64,000 nt of DNA from Candidatus Aalborgicola danicus (GTDB lineage: Bacteria > Pseudomonadota > Gammaproteobacteria > Burkholderiales > Burkholderiaceae_C): contig JADJBC010000016.1 in the NCBI GenBank assembly GCA_016703945.1, positions 62,001 to 126,000 of the forward strand. Direction: 5' to 3'. The notes beneath the pieces were generated by a model that did not search any database, was not told the DNA's origin, and worked only from the letters and a program-made list of their open reading frames with translations. Shown one piece after another: positions 40,267-48,811 of the stretch. The position numbers and the translations under genes were made by a program. The number at the start of each line of letters is the position of its first letter. Position 1 is the stretch's first letter.

Positions 40267-40730
40267 TGAAAGCCTTTCAAGACTACTACCCCGACAACGT
40301 GGCGCAGTGCTACGGATGTGGTTCCAATAACCACCACGGCCATCAGATCAAGACGCATTGGGAGGGCGAAGAGTCCGTCACCCGTTTCACGCCCGAGCCC
40401 TACCACACGGCGGTGCCGGGCTATGCCTATGGTGGCCTGATTGCATCCCTGATCGACTGCCACAGCACGGGCACCGCGGCCGCGGCCATGTACCGATCAG
40501 AAGGTCGTGAGATGGACACGCTGCCACCGTTTCGCTTCGTCACCGGCTCGCTGCATGTGGACTACCTCAAGCCCACGCCGATTGACGGCGTGCTGGAGTT
40601 GCGTGGCCGGGTCAAGGAAATCAAGGGCCGCAAGGTTATTGTGGAGACCACCGTGTTTGCACAGGGCGTGGCCACGGCGCGCGGTGAAGTGGTGGCCGTG
40701 CAAATGCCTGAGAGTTTTGGCAACAACTAA
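40263..40730 (+). CDS. PaaI-type hotdog thioesterase
   Basis: 155 residues. It begins MMKAFQDYYPDNVAQCYGCGSNNHHG, with two Cys near the N-terminus. The hotdog core is GYAYGGLIASLIDCHSTGTAAAAMY, in which the Asp after LI is the usual catalytic acid of this family, followed by GSLHVDYLKPTP. It probably hydrolyses acyl-CoA thioesters; the substrate cannot be told. It is coupled to the lipocalin gene, a combination also seen in other Betaproteobacteria. The paired ATG codons at 40263 and 40266 give nearly the same protein. Confidence 0.82.
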   Translation: MMKAFQDYYPDNVAQCYGCGSNNHHGHQIKTHWEGEESVTRFTPEPYHTAVPGYAYGGLIASLIDCHSTGTAAAAMYRSEGREMDTLPPFRFVTGSLHVDYLKPTPIDGVLELRGRVKEIKGRKVIVETTVFAQGVATARGEVVAVQMPESFGNN

Positions 40731-40749
40731 CCCGGAGAATCTGACCACC

Positions 40750-41604
40750 ATGGCAAACGTTGCATTTTTGGGTACCGGCCTGCTCGGTGCTGCACTCGCA
40801 GAGGCCGCAGCCAAACGCGGCGACACCGTGTCGGCGTGGAACCGCACGTTTGAGAAGGCGCGGGCGTTGGTGCCACTCGGCATCAAGGCCGCTGCCACGC
40901 CCGCAGAGGCCGTGCAGGGCGCAACAAGGGTGCATCTGGTGCTCAAGGACGATGCGGTGGTGGATGATGTCATTGCAGCCGCCCGGCCCATGCTGGCGCC
41001 CGGCGCCATTCTGCTTGACCACACAACGACCCAGCCCGCACTGACTGCCGCACGCGCCGCGCGTTTGGCGGAGCAAGGCGTTGCCTATTTGCATTGCCCC
41101 GTCTTCATGGGCCCACCAGCGGCACGCAACGCCCAGGGTTCCATGATGGTGGCAGGGCCGCGCGCATTGTTTGAACGTGTGCAGACCGAGCTGGCTGTTA
41201 TGACAACTCGGCTGGAATACATGGGCGAACGCGCCGACCTGGCAGCCGTCAACAAGCTGTTTGGCAACGCCATGATCATTGGCGTGTCGGCCATGATGGC
41301 GGACATTCTGACCATGGCCCAAGCCAGTGGTGTGGACCCGCAAAGTGCCGTCAAGCTGCTGGGCATGCTGGACCTCAATGCCATGGTGGCCGGGCGCGGT
41401 GGCAACATGGCCAAGGGCAACTTTGCCGCCAGCTTTGAGCTGACCATGGCGCGCAAGGATGTTCGCCTGATGCTGGAGACCGCAGGCGATCGGCCGTTGG
41501 CTGCGCTACCTGCGATCGCAGCGCGCATGGACCAGCTCATTGCCCAGGGGCATGGCGCACTGGATGCCAGCGCGCTGGGCATTGATGCGGTGCGCGGGGT
41601 GTAG
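40750..41604 (+). CDS. NAD(P)-dependent beta-hydroxyacid dehydrogenase family protein
   Basis: 284 residues. N-terminal Rossmann domain (VAFLGTGLLGAALAEAAAKRG, then VSAWNRT), the substrate loop DHTTTQPALT, and CPVFMGPPAARNAQGSMMVAG. The C-terminal all-helical domain has the catalytic Lys in AAVNKLFGNAMIIG. Members reduce or oxidise small 3-hydroxyacids such as 3-hydroxyisobutyrate or tartronate semialdehyde; some act on succinic semialdehyde. The exact substrate is not evident. It starts 19 bp after the thioesterase and is likely in the same transcript. Confidence 0.85.
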   Translation: MANVAFLGTGLLGAALAEAAAKRGDTVSAWNRTFEKARALVPLGIKAAATPAEAVQGATRVHLVLKDDAVVDDVIAAARPMLAPGAILLDHTTTQPALTAARAARLAEQGVAYLHCPVFMGPPAARNAQGSMMVAGPRALFERVQTELAVMTTRLEYMGERADLAAVNKLFGNAMIIGVSAMMADILTMAQASGVDPQSAVKLLGMLDLNAMVAGRGGNMAKGNFAASFELTMARKDVRLMLETAGDRPLAALPAIAARMDQLIAQGHGALDASALGIDAVRGV

Positions 41605-41681
41605 CTCTCAGACGGTGTGCCAAGTCCTGCGCACTCGGGCTCAAAAAATTTCGCCACACCCATTCACTTCGATAGACCGGC

Positions 41682-41969
41682 TTGAGCGCGCCGCCCGCCA
41701 ACCGCGCATTGAAGCAATCCCCGGTTAGCGTGCGCAAGGCTGGTGGTCGAAACGGCTTTGCATCCGTCAAGGAAAACGCTGTAGTTGACGAACGCTTCCA
41801 GCGCAAGGTGTCCAAGGACAATTCACCGTACTTCGTGCTGTTGGCCGCCAACGGACAGACCCTCGGCAAAAGTGAAATGTATTCTTCCAGCAAGGCCATG
41901 GAAGGCGGTATCGCCTCGGTCAGGGCGAATGCCCCAGGAGCTCCGACGAAAGTGCTGGAAGAGAAATGA
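41682..41969 (+). pseudogene. YegP/DUF1508 protein, 5'-truncated
   Basis: The part from about 41727 encodes RKAGGRNGFASVKENA, then FQRKVSKDNSPYFVLLAANG and SEMYSSSKAMEGGIASVRANAPG. YegP-family proteins are two tandem repeats of this unit. Here the first repeat has lost its first half, and the sequence before it (PPANRALKQSPVSV) is unrelated, so the start is missing. The second repeat is complete. Whether the shortened frame is translated is unknown. Confidence 0.65.
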
Positions 41970-41984
41970 GTGCACCCCGAAACG

Positions 41985-42138
41985 GATCACAGACGGCGCA
42001 CTCGTTGCCCGTTACGTGGGCATGGCGATGGGCTGGTACACCGAGGACCAAGCTGCAGGATGGGTCGCCTCTCTGGTTGGCGCGGTGGTGCTGCTCTTCA
42101 TTTACGGGATGATCAAGGGCCGCTCAACAGGCTCCTGA
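41985..42138 (+). pseudogene. GlsB/YeaQ/YmgE-type membrane protein remnant
   Basis: A short in-frame segment (ARYVGMAMGWYTEDQAAGW, then VASLVGAVVLLFIYGMIKG) matches the C-terminal half of transglycosylase-associated (GlsB-like) proteins. The N-terminal half and a start codon are absent. Like the adjacent YegP fragment, it appears to be a gene remnant in a degraded spacer. Confidence 0.55.
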
Positions 42139-42253
42139 AATGCGCAGGGCGCCGTGTTGCTCTAGCAATCGGCGTCTCGCGTTTCTTTCATTTAGCCTCT
42201 TGCCTTGCCAGCCATACGCAGGATGTCGGTAACGTTTATGGTCGTCTCTGCGC

Positions 42254-42661
42254 TCAGTCGAGCAGTTCTTTGGGTACGTTACCGCCGTTGGCGGCGAGTT
42301 TGGTCAGCACGGTTTTGTGCAGCCACATGTTCATCTGGGCCGAATCACCCATCAGGCTGGCCGGGCACCCGAGCTCGGTGGCGAGTTCCTTGCGTGCATT
42401 CAGGCTGCTGTCGATGTCCAGCAGCTTCAGCAGATCCACGATCGAGGTGCGCCAGTTCAGCTTTTGCGGGTTGGCAGCCGCCTTCTGCTCGAGCTGCGCT
42501 ACCACATCAACCTCGCGCATTGGCGTTACCGGGGTGGCCCCGGGGGCGGCCGACACTGCCGCAGTACTCGCTGCTGGAATCGGCGTGCGCAACATCTCCT
42601 CGACCTTGCTGTTACCGGCATCGAAACCCAGCTTGTCCAGAATCTTGCTGAAAAAACCCAT
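42254..42661 (-). CDS. DUF3597 domain protein
   Basis: 135 residues. MGFFSKILDKLGF, a Pro/Ala linker, then a helical C-terminal domain with VDVVAQLEQKAAANPQKLNWRTS, IVDLLKLLDIDSSLNARKELA and the ending KTVLTKLAANGGNVPKELLD. This is the DUF3597 family, whose members resemble LysM-associated or phage-like proteins but have no known function. An AGGAG-type site precedes the ATG. The gene stands alone between gene remnants and the AI-2E permease. Confidence 0.8.
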   Translation of the reverse strand: MGFFSKILDKLGFDAGNSKVEEMLRTPIPAASTAAVSAAPGATPVTPMREVDVVAQLEQKAAANPQKLNWRTSIVDLLKLLDIDSSLNARKELATELGCPASLMGDSAQMNMWLHKTVLTKLAANGGNVPKELLD

Positions 42662-42902
42662 GCTACTTCTCCTGATGTGATGCGCCTGTGCCGGGCCGCC
42701 GGGATGGCCGGATCTCCTGCACGGGTCGCGCGTCCATCCTACTAAAAATTAGGTCCAACGGGACACAAAATAGAATTCCCCTTCAACTTTCGGAGTCTGT
42801 GCGTATTTTTGTGCTTTGGGCTGACTGATGTCAGCTTCCGCCTCCCTGCAGACAAAGCCCCTCACACCACCTGATTGCCCTGTAGGTGGCCAGGGCAGCG
42901 AT

Positions 42903-43946
42903 TTACAACCACTCCCGCCAAACAGCCAGCGCCACGGCGAGAATCACCGGGCCCAGGAACAAGCCCACCAGGCCAAACGCCGCAAGCCCGCCCAGCACTC
43001 CAAACAGCGCCAGGATGAAGGGAATGTTGCTGGCGCGGGACAGCATCACCGGGCGCACGATGTTGTCGACCCATGACACCACCAGCACGCCCCAAATCAA
43101 CAAGCCGATGCCTGCCGTGGTCTGGCCGGTAAATAACAGCCACAACGCGGCGGTGCCCCACACCAGTGGCGTACCAAAGGGAATCAGCGCCACCAGCGTA
43201 GTAACGGCGGCCAGCGTGGCCGGTGCAGGCAAACCTGCCACCCAGTAGCCCAGGCCTGCCACCAGCCCTTGCACCAACGCCGTCAACACAATGCCGTACA
43301 CCACAGCCCGTGTTGTGTTGCCCACCGCATGGAGATAACTCTCGGTTCGCTCCTGCAGCAGGCTTTGCAAAATGCTGCGCAACTGGGCCAGCAGACTCAG
43401 ACCGTGCAAATAGACAAAAAACAGCGTGAACAGTGAGAAGCCAAGCTTGACGATGTTTTTTCCAACGCCGCCCAACAAGGACCAGGCTTCGGTGTCGAGT
43501 TTGCCAACCCAGACTCTGAGCTCTGATTTCCAGCGAAGCGGGTCGGCCAGCAGCGCCTTGAACCAGACCGCCAGGTCTGGCCCAACCAGCGGCAGCGAAG
43601 TCACAAAATCCGGCAGCTGCAGACGGCCGGCATCCATCTCCAGCAACAGGTGATCGGCCAATATGGCGGCGTCCGCTCGCAGCAGGAACAGCAACCACAC
43701 CGTCGGCACCACCACCAGGGCCGCCATCAACACGGTCATGGCAAAGGCAGTGGGCCAGGCGCGCCCACCGCTCAGAACCAGCAGGCGGACATACAGCGGC
43801 CAGGTAGTGAACGCCAAAATGCCCGCCCACAACATGGAAACCGCAAAAGGTGCCAGGACCAGGGCCACGGCGCTGCCTAGCGCGACGATCAAAAGGCCCA
43901 GCACGCTTTTGCGCAGGGTCTCGGGGCCAATCAAGGGCTGGGGCAT
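42903..43946 (-). CDS. AI-2E/PerM-family membrane transporter
   Basis: 347 residues with about eight helices: LGLLIVALGSAVALVLAPF, AFAMTVLMAALVVVPTVWLLFLL, FSLFTLFFVYLHGLSLLA and later LIPFGTPLVWGTAALWLL, GIGLLIWGVLVVSWVDNIVRP and LGGLAAFGLVGLFLGPVILAV. The block DNIVRPVMLSRASNIPFILALFG is the family signature. Members export autoinducer-2 or other solutes, or act as Na+/H+ antiporters; the substrate cannot be inferred. The ATG at 43946 (MPQPLIGPET) is used; a longer frame upstream overlaps the Smr gene. Confidence 0.85.
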   Translation of the reverse strand: MPQPLIGPETLRKSVLGLLIVALGSAVALVLAPFAVSMLWAGILAFTTWPLYVRLLVLSGGRAWPTAFAMTVLMAALVVVPTVWLLFLLRADAAILADHLLLEMDAGRLQLPDFVTSLPLVGPDLAVWFKALLADPLRWKSELRVWVGKLDTEAWSLLGGVGKNIVKLGFSLFTLFFVYLHGLSLLAQLRSILQSLLQERTESYLHAVGNTTRAVVYGIVLTALVQGLVAGLGYWVAGLPAPATLAAVTTLVALIPFGTPLVWGTAALWLLFTGQTTAGIGLLIWGVLVVSWVDNIVRPVMLSRASNIPFILALFGVLGGLAAFGLVGLFLGPVILAVALAVWREWL

Positions 43947-44007
43947 CTGCAATCCTTTGGCACGAGGTAGATACAGGTTTGCGGTAGGGCGGTCATTGCG
44001 GCGGCTT

Positions 44008-44796
44008 TCATTGACCGAACGCGGCGTGGCGCAGCGGTTGTAACAACACCACCAGGGCGCCGGCACCACCATGTGCAGGCTGGGCCTGCACAAAGGCTAC
44101 CACCTCCGAGCGCTGGACCAGCCAGCGGTGTACCTTGTCTTTTAGCACCGGTGCCTTGCCGGGGGAACCCAGGCCTTTGCCGGTGACCACGCGCACGCAG
44201 CGAATGCCCTGCTTGTGGGCCTCGCGGATGAAAGCGCCCAGCGTCTCGCGCGCCTCATCGCTGCGCAGACCGTGCAGGTCGATCTGGCGCTGGATGCTCC
44301 ACTTGCCGCGGCGCAGTTTGTAGGTCACGTCCGGCCCCACGCCATGGCGGCGAAAGCTCAGGCGCTCGTCGGTCTCCAGCAGGCTGGTGACGTCCATCTC
44401 ATCACTGATGGATTCCGAATACGCCGCAGCCTCGTCCAGCAGGTGCTGCACGGGGGTGGGGGGCGGCGGTGTCGGTCTGAGGTTGGCGATGCGGGGTTCG
44501 GGCAGGCGCTGAACCTTGCCCACGGCCGTCTGGAACAGACTGCGGTGTTCACGAGCCCGTTTGGCCTCCAGCGCGTGCTGCGCTGCGGCCTGGGCTTCGC
44601 GCTCGGCTTGGGCTGCAATCTCTTTTTTGACCTGCTTGAGGTCTGCAATAAATTTTGCCTCCACGCTCCCCACTGCCCCGGAATCGGCGCGAGCCGATTT
44701 CGCAAGTGGTTCGCTGCCCCCCGAGGGGGCGCGTTTCACCTTGGGGCGGCCCGGCGGTGAAACCTTCGCCGACCAAGTGGGCTTGTGCGCCGTCAC
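44008..44796 (-). CDS. Smr-domain protein with repeat-encoded N-terminus
   Basis: 262 residues. The C-terminal Smr domain (about residues 160-250) shows the LDLHGx motif variant QIDLHGLRSDEARETL and VVTGKGLGSPG, as in MutS2 C-terminal nuclease domains and stand-alone SmrA/B. The middle part is charged helix (LKQVKKEIAAQAEREAQAAAQ). Residues 10-33, including SPPGRPKVKRAPSGGSEPL, are encoded by an R3 repeat. The GTG start at 44796 overlaps the radC stop by four bases, so the two are coupled. The likely role is nucleic-acid cleavage, by family. Confidence 0.83.
   Translation of the reverse strand: MTAHKPTWSAKVSPPGRPKVKRAPSGGSEPLAKSARADSGAVGSVEAKFIADLKQVKKEIAAQAEREAQAAAQHALEAKRAREHRSLFQTAVGKVQRLPEPRIANLRPTPPPPTPVQHLLDEAAAYSESISDEMDVTSLLETDERLSFRRHGVGPDVTYKLRRGKWSIQRQIDLHGLRSDEARETLGAFIREAHKQGIRCVRVVTGKGLGSPGKAPVLKDKVHRWLVQRSEVVAFVQAQPAHGGAGALVVLLQPLRHAAFGQ
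44708..44764 (+). repeat. R3 GC-rich palindromic repeat inside the Smr gene
   Basis: GCTGCCCCCCGAGGGGGCG, then CACCTTGGGGCGGCCCGGCGG, nearly identical to 15938-15993 over about 50 bp. Here the opposite strand is coding. Confidence 0.8.
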
Positions 44797-45503
44797 AAGA
44801 GGCCTTTTTCGGCCATGGACAGGGCCTGGCCCGGCCCGACGATGATGTGGTCCAAGACGCGCACGTCCAGCAACGCCAGTGCCGATTTGAGCGTTTGTGT
44901 CAACGCCTCATCAGCGCGTGAAGGTTGCACAGTGCCACTGGGGTGGTTGTGTGCCAGCACCACGGCGCTGGCCTGGTGGTGCAGGGCACGCATCGCGACC
45001 TCGCGTGGGTAGACCGATGTTTGCGTCAACGTGCCACGAAACAGCTCCTCCATGGCCAACAGGCGGTTTTGCACGTCCAGAAACAGTACGGCAAAGACTT
45101 CGTGTTCCTTGGCCGCCAAATGCAGCTTCAGGTAATGCTTGATGGTGTCGGGGTCGGCAAATACCGTGCGCTCCTTGAGCTGCTGGGCCATGGCCCGGCG
45201 CGCCAGTTCCAGCACCGCCACCAGCTCGGCCTGCTTGGCCGGTCCCAGGCCCTTGACCCGCTTCAGGTCGTCCGCTGTGGCATGCAACAGGCCTGAAATA
45301 CCGCCGAAGCCGCCGTCGGTATTGCCTAATGTGCTATCTTTTTTGAGGCGCAGCAGCTCATCCGCCATTTGCAGCACGCCCTTGCCCTTGATACCGGTGC
45401 GCAGCAGCAGCGCCAACAATTCGACATCACTCAGGGCTGCCGCGCCGCGTGCCAGCAGTTTTTCGCGCGGGCGGGCGTCAGGGGGCAGGTCTTTGATGGG
45501 CAT
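44793..45503 (-). CDS. radC: RadC/UPF0758 JAB-domain protein
   Basis: 236 residues. N-terminal helix-hairpin-helix segment (DLKRVKGLGPAKQAELVAVLELARR), then the JAMM metalloprotease-like core with EVFAVLFLDVQNRLLA, GTLTQTSVYPREV and HNHPSGTVQPSRAD (His-x-His-x7-Asp ligands, all present). Despite the name, the link to DNA repair is not established. The ATG at 45503 (MPIKDLPPDARPREKLL) matches the family N-terminus. The 5' end faces the fkpB gene on the other strand. Confidence 0.87.
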   Translation of the reverse strand: MPIKDLPPDARPREKLLARGAAALSDVELLALLLRTGIKGKGVLQMADELLRLKKDSTLGNTDGGFGGISGLLHATADDLKRVKGLGPAKQAELVAVLELARRAMAQQLKERTVFADPDTIKHYLKLHLAAKEHEVFAVLFLDVQNRLLAMEELFRGTLTQTSVYPREVAMRALHHQASAVVLAHNHPSGTVQPSRADEALTQTLKSALALLDVRVLDHIIVGPGQALSMAEKGLL

Positions 45504-45585
45504 GGTCTGGATGGGGGACGCCCGGCAGCTGTGCAGGGGTTTGGCCGGGGTTTCTACAATGGAGCCCAGTTTACTAGGGACCTCT

Positions 45586-46041
45586 ATGACCGCAACGCCG
45601 ACCTGTGTACAGCCAGGCTCCTTCCTCACCCTGCATTACCGCTTGAGCGGCCCGGCGGGGGATGTGATCAACACCTTCAATGGCTCGCCCGCCACGCTGA
45701 CCCTGGGTACCGGTGAGTTGTCTCCAGCGGTGGAGGCTTGCCTGATCGGCATGGAAGAGGGCACACGCAGCAGCTTTGAGTTGCCGGCCGGGGCTGCTTT
45801 TGGCGAGCGCAATCCTGCCATGCAACAGTGGCTGGCGCACAAGGTGCTCACGCAAATGGGAGACCCCAACGAACAATATGCCGTGGGGGATGTGGTTCAG
45901 TTCCCCACGCCCGACGACAAGGGCCAGTTTGCCGGTGTGGTTTTGCAGGTGCTGCCCGAACAGGGTGTGTTGTTCGATTTCAACCACCCGCTGGCGGGCC
46001 AGCCGGTGACGTTTGAAGTCCAGGTGATTGGCATCTTATGA
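45586..46041 (+). CDS. fkpB: SlpA-type FKBP peptidyl-prolyl isomerase
   Basis: 151 residues with the SlyD/SlpA arrangement: LTLHYRLSGPAGDVINTF, then TLGTGELSPAVEACLIGMEEG, the insert-in-flap region FGERNPAMQQWLAHKVL, and FDFNHPLAGQPVTFEVQVIGI. The PLAG loop and FNHP are typical of SlpA. It assists protein folding at prolyl bonds in the cytosol. The ATG at 45586 gives the family start; an ATG at 45559 is also in frame. The gene pair fkpB-ispH is conserved in Proteobacteria and the stop overlaps the ispH frame. Confidence 0.85.
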   Translation: MTATPTCVQPGSFLTLHYRLSGPAGDVINTFNGSPATLTLGTGELSPAVEACLIGMEEGTRSSFELPAGAAFGERNPAMQQWLAHKVLTQMGDPNEQYAVGDVVQFPTPDDKGQFAGVVLQVLPEQGVLFDFNHPLAGQPVTFEVQVIGIL

Positions 46042-46100
46042 ACTCAAGTCTCAGCAGCGCAGCTTTGGGCGCTATCACCGAAGTGATGCAGGAGAACGCC

Positions 46101-47066
46101 ATGACAGATGTCGCAGTACCAGGACAGGGTTTGGACTCCATTTTGTTGGCCGAGCCGCGCGGCTTTTGCGCCGGTGTGGACCGGGCCATCGAAATTGTGG
46201 AACGCGCCTTGCAAAAATTTGGCCGCCCCATCTATGTACGCCATGAAATCGTGCACAACACCTATGTCGTGAATGACCTCAAGGCCAAGGGTGCTATCTT
46301 TATTGAAGCGCTCGACGACGTTCCGGTGGGGGCGACACTGGTTTTTTCTGCCCATGGCGTGAGCCGCGCCATCCAGTTGGAGGCGCAGGCCCGGGGCTTC
46401 CAGATCTTTGACGCCACCTGCCCTCTGGTCAGCAAAGTGCACGTGGAAGTGGCCAAACTGCACAAAGAAGGTTTCGAATTCATCATGATTGGCCACAAAG
46501 GCCACCCCGAGGTGGAGGGCACCGTGGGCCAGGTCGACGATGGCAGCATCCACCTGGTGGAAGACGTGGCCGACGTGGCGCGCATCGCACCGAAGCAGAC
46601 AGCAAAGCTGGCCCTGGTGACACAAACCACACTCAGCGTGGATGATGCCGCCGAGATTTCCGCCGCGGTGATTGCACGTTTCCCCCAAGTGCGGGCGCCC
46701 AAGCAACAGGACATTTGTTACGCCACGCAAAACCGCCAGGACGCCATCAAGATCCTGTCGCCACAGGTGGACATTGTGATTGTGGTGGGCAGCCCGACCA
46801 GCTCCAACAGCAACCGTTTGGCCGAGTTGGCGCGCAAACTGGGTGTAACCAGCTACATGGTGGACAGCGCAGACGAGCTGAAAACCGAGTGGTTTGAGGG
46901 CAAAAGCCGGGTGGGTCTGACGGCGGGAGCGTCGGCACCGGAGATTCTGGTGCGCCAGGTGATTGACCGGCTGCGTGCTCTTGGCGCGGTGTCGGTACAA
47001 AAAATGGCGGGCATCGAGGAAACCATCAAGTTTCCACTGCCCAAGGGCCTGAAGCTCGACGCTTGA
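46101..47066 (+). CDS. ispH: 4-hydroxy-3-methylbut-2-enyl diphosphate reductase
   Basis: 321 residues when started at the ATG at 46101, which has AGGAG upstream; an ATG at 46038 overlapping fkpB adds 21 residues unlike the family. IspH is the last step of the MEP isoprenoid pathway. The [4Fe-4S] cysteines lie in PRGFCAGVDRA, DATCPLVSKVH and QDICYATQNRQ. The substrate motif GSPTSSNSNRL and GHKGHPEVEGT are intact. Length is normal for the family. Confidence 0.93.
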   Translation: MTDVAVPGQGLDSILLAEPRGFCAGVDRAIEIVERALQKFGRPIYVRHEIVHNTYVVNDLKAKGAIFIEALDDVPVGATLVFSAHGVSRAIQLEAQARGFQIFDATCPLVSKVHVEVAKLHKEGFEFIMIGHKGHPEVEGTVGQVDDGSIHLVEDVADVARIAPKQTAKLALVTQTTLSVDDAAEISAAVIARFPQVRAPKQQDICYATQNRQDAIKILSPQVDIVIVVGSPTSSNSNRLAELARKLGVTSYMVDSADELKTEWFEGKSRVGLTAGASAPEILVRQVIDRLRALGAVSVQKMAGIEETIKFPLPKGLKLDA

Positions 47067-47079
47067 TGCGACCGTCAAG

Positions 47080-47128
47080 TGCTATCGAAAAAATAGCTGC
47101 TTACGCAATAGAATCGAGGGCTAGAGCC
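47080..47128 (-). repeat. R1 interspersed repeat, ispH-serS spacer
   Basis: GTGCTATCGAAAAAATAGC, TGCTTACGCAATAGAATCG and AGGGCTAGAGCC are the R1 arms in minus orientation. An R2 pair follows it within 20 bp. Confidence 0.7.
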
Positions 47129-47146
47129 GAATTTGACTTACATATT

Positions 47147-47254
47147 GCGGGAAAGTCCGCGTTTCGCAACGCGAACGCGCTCTGTCCCCAACTAAGACTG
47201 AAACCTTGTGGGTCGGACCACTTTGCTTAGCAAATGTGCTCGGACCCCAACTGA
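47147..47254 (+). repeat. Two tandem R2 hairpin repeats before serS
   Basis: First copy: GCGGGAAAGTCCGCG, then GCGCTCTGTCCCCAACTAAG (47147-47198). Second copy: GGTCGGACCACTTTGC, then GTGCTCGGACCCCAACTGAT (47209-47254). Both keep the CCAACTGA-type end, and the second ends 14 bp before the serS start codon. The stem sequences differ between copies while pairing is kept, which argues for RNA structure. Confidence 0.75.
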
Positions 47255-47268
47255 TTGGGAAAATCACC

Positions 47269-48585
47269 ATGTTAGACATCACCCTGCTGCGCAAAGACCT
47301 GGCCTCGGTCATCACCCGCCTGCAAACCCGCAAGAACCCGCAAGCCTTCCTGAACGTGGACGCCTTTACGGCGCTGGAAGCCGAGCGCAAGACCATCCAG
47401 ATGCGCACCGAAGAGCTGCAAAGCAAGCGCAACACGCTGTCCAAACAAATCGGCATGCTCAAGGCCAAGGGCACTCCCGCCGAGGTGGATGCCGTGATGG
47501 CAGAGGTAGCGGGCCTGAAGACCGAACTGGAAACCTCCGCCGCGCGGCTGGACGTGATCCAGGTCGACATGCAAACCCTGCTGCTGGCCGTGCCCAACCT
47601 GCCGCATGAGAGCGTGCCGTTGGGTGAGGACGAGCATGGCAATGTGGAGGTGCGCCGCTGGGGTACGCCGACCGCCATGGCGTTTGAGATCAAAGACCAC
47701 GTGGACGTCGGCACACCGCTGGGGCTGGACTTTGAGATGGGCGTCAAGCTGTCGGGTTCGCGCTTTACCGTGATGAAAGGGCCAGTGGCTAGATTGCACC
47801 GGGCGCTAAGTCAGTTCATGCTGGATGTGCAGACACAGGAGCACGGCTACACCGAGTGTTATGTGCCGTATGCGGTGAATGGTGAATCGCTCAAGGGCAC
47901 GGGCCAGTTGCCCAAGTTCGAAGGCGACCTGTTCGCCGCCAAGAAGGGCGGCCAGGAAGGCGAGGAACAGCCGGACCACACTGCGCTGTACCTGATTCCC
48001 ACCAGCGAGGTGCCCTTGACCAACTTTGTGCGCGACGAGATCGTGGCCGAGGCTGACCTGCCGATCAAACTGACCGCGCACACCCCGTGCTTCCGCTCCG
48101 AGGCCGGCAGCGCCGGGCGCGACACCCGTGGCCTGATCCGCCAGCACCAGTTCGACAAGGTGGAAATGGTGCAAATCGTGCACCCCGAGAAAAGCTACGA
48201 GGCACTGGAGGCCATGGTCACCCACGCCGAGGCCATTCTGCAGAAGCTGGGCCTGCCCTACCGCGTCATGAGCCTGTGCACTGGCGACATGGGCTTTGGC
48301 GCCAGCAAGACCTATGACCTGGAAGTGTGGCTGCCGGCGCAGAACACTTTCCGAGAGATCAGTTCGGTGTCCAATTGCGAGGCCTTCCAGTCGCGCCGCC
48401 TGCAGGCCCGCTTCAAGAACGCCCAGGGTAAAAACGAACTGGTGCACACCTTGAACGGCTCCGGCCTGGCCGTGGGCCGCACGCTGGTGGCCGTGTTGGA
48501 GAACTACCAGAACGCCGATGGCACGGTCACCGTGCCCGAAGCCCTGCGCCCGTATTTGGGCGGGTTGGTGGCCCTGCGACCCTGA
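47269..48585 (+). CDS. serS: Seryl-tRNA synthetase
   Basis: 438 residues. The N-terminal coiled-coil arm for tRNA-Ser (KDLASVITRLQTRK and the following Glu/Lys-rich helices to about residue 110) is followed by the class II core. Motif 2 is TPCFRSEAGSAGRDTRGLIR-like (split as FRSEAGSAGRDT and GLIRQHQFDKVE), and motif 3 is NGSGLAVGRTLVAVLE. It charges tRNA-Ser and, before selenocysteine insertion, tRNA-Sec. The ATG at 47269 (MLDITLLRKDL) fits the family. A tRNA-Ser gene follows 35 bp downstream. Confidence 0.95.
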   Translation: MLDITLLRKDLASVITRLQTRKNPQAFLNVDAFTALEAERKTIQMRTEELQSKRNTLSKQIGMLKAKGTPAEVDAVMAEVAGLKTELETSAARLDVIQVDMQTLLLAVPNLPHESVPLGEDEHGNVEVRRWGTPTAMAFEIKDHVDVGTPLGLDFEMGVKLSGSRFTVMKGPVARLHRALSQFMLDVQTQEHGYTECYVPYAVNGESLKGTGQLPKFEGDLFAAKKGGQEGEEQPDHTALYLIPTSEVPLTNFVRDEIVAEADLPIKLTAHTPCFRSEAGSAGRDTRGLIRQHQFDKVEMVQIVHPEKSYEALEAMVTHAEAILQKLGLPYRVMSLCTGDMGFGASKTYDLEVWLPAQNTFREISSVSNCEAFQSRRLQARFKNAQGKNELVHTLNGSGLAVGRTLVAVLENYQNADGTVTVPEALRPYLGGLVALRP

Positions 48586-48620
48586 TAGAATCTCCGCTTC
48601 GTCCAATCGAAGCAGTTTCA

Positions 48621-48708
48621 GGAGCGGTGGCAGAGTGGTCGAATGTACTTGACTCGAAATCAAGCGTACCGCAAGGTACCGTGGGTTCGAATCCCACCCG
48701 CTCCGCCA
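48621..48708 (+). tRNA. tRNA-Ser (anticodon CGA)
   Basis: The acceptor stem GGAGCGG pairs with CCGCTCC, and CCA is encoded at the 3' end. The anticodon stem-loop is CTTGA-CTCGAAA-TCAAG with CGA at 48655-48657, which reads UCG codons. A long variable arm (GCGTACCGCAAGGTACC) is the class II tRNA-Ser signature, and the T loop is GGTTCGAATCC. It sits directly after serS, an arrangement that links the enzyme and its substrate. Confidence 0.95.
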
Positions 48709-48719
48709 GTTGTCAAGAG

Positions 48720-48742
48720 CCCCGCCCCGTGCGGGGTTTTTT
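48720..48742 (+). terminator. Factor-independent terminator after tRNA-Ser
   Basis: CCCCGC (48720-48725) pairs with GCGGGG (48731-48736) around a CCCGT loop and is followed by six T. It lies 11 bp after the tRNA 3' end. Confidence 0.88.
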
Positions 48743-48811
48743 GCTTTCGGCTCCTGACTTCTGAAATACGGCCCAGAGGCCATGGCAACGACCCCGCGGT
48801 AAGATTTGCGC

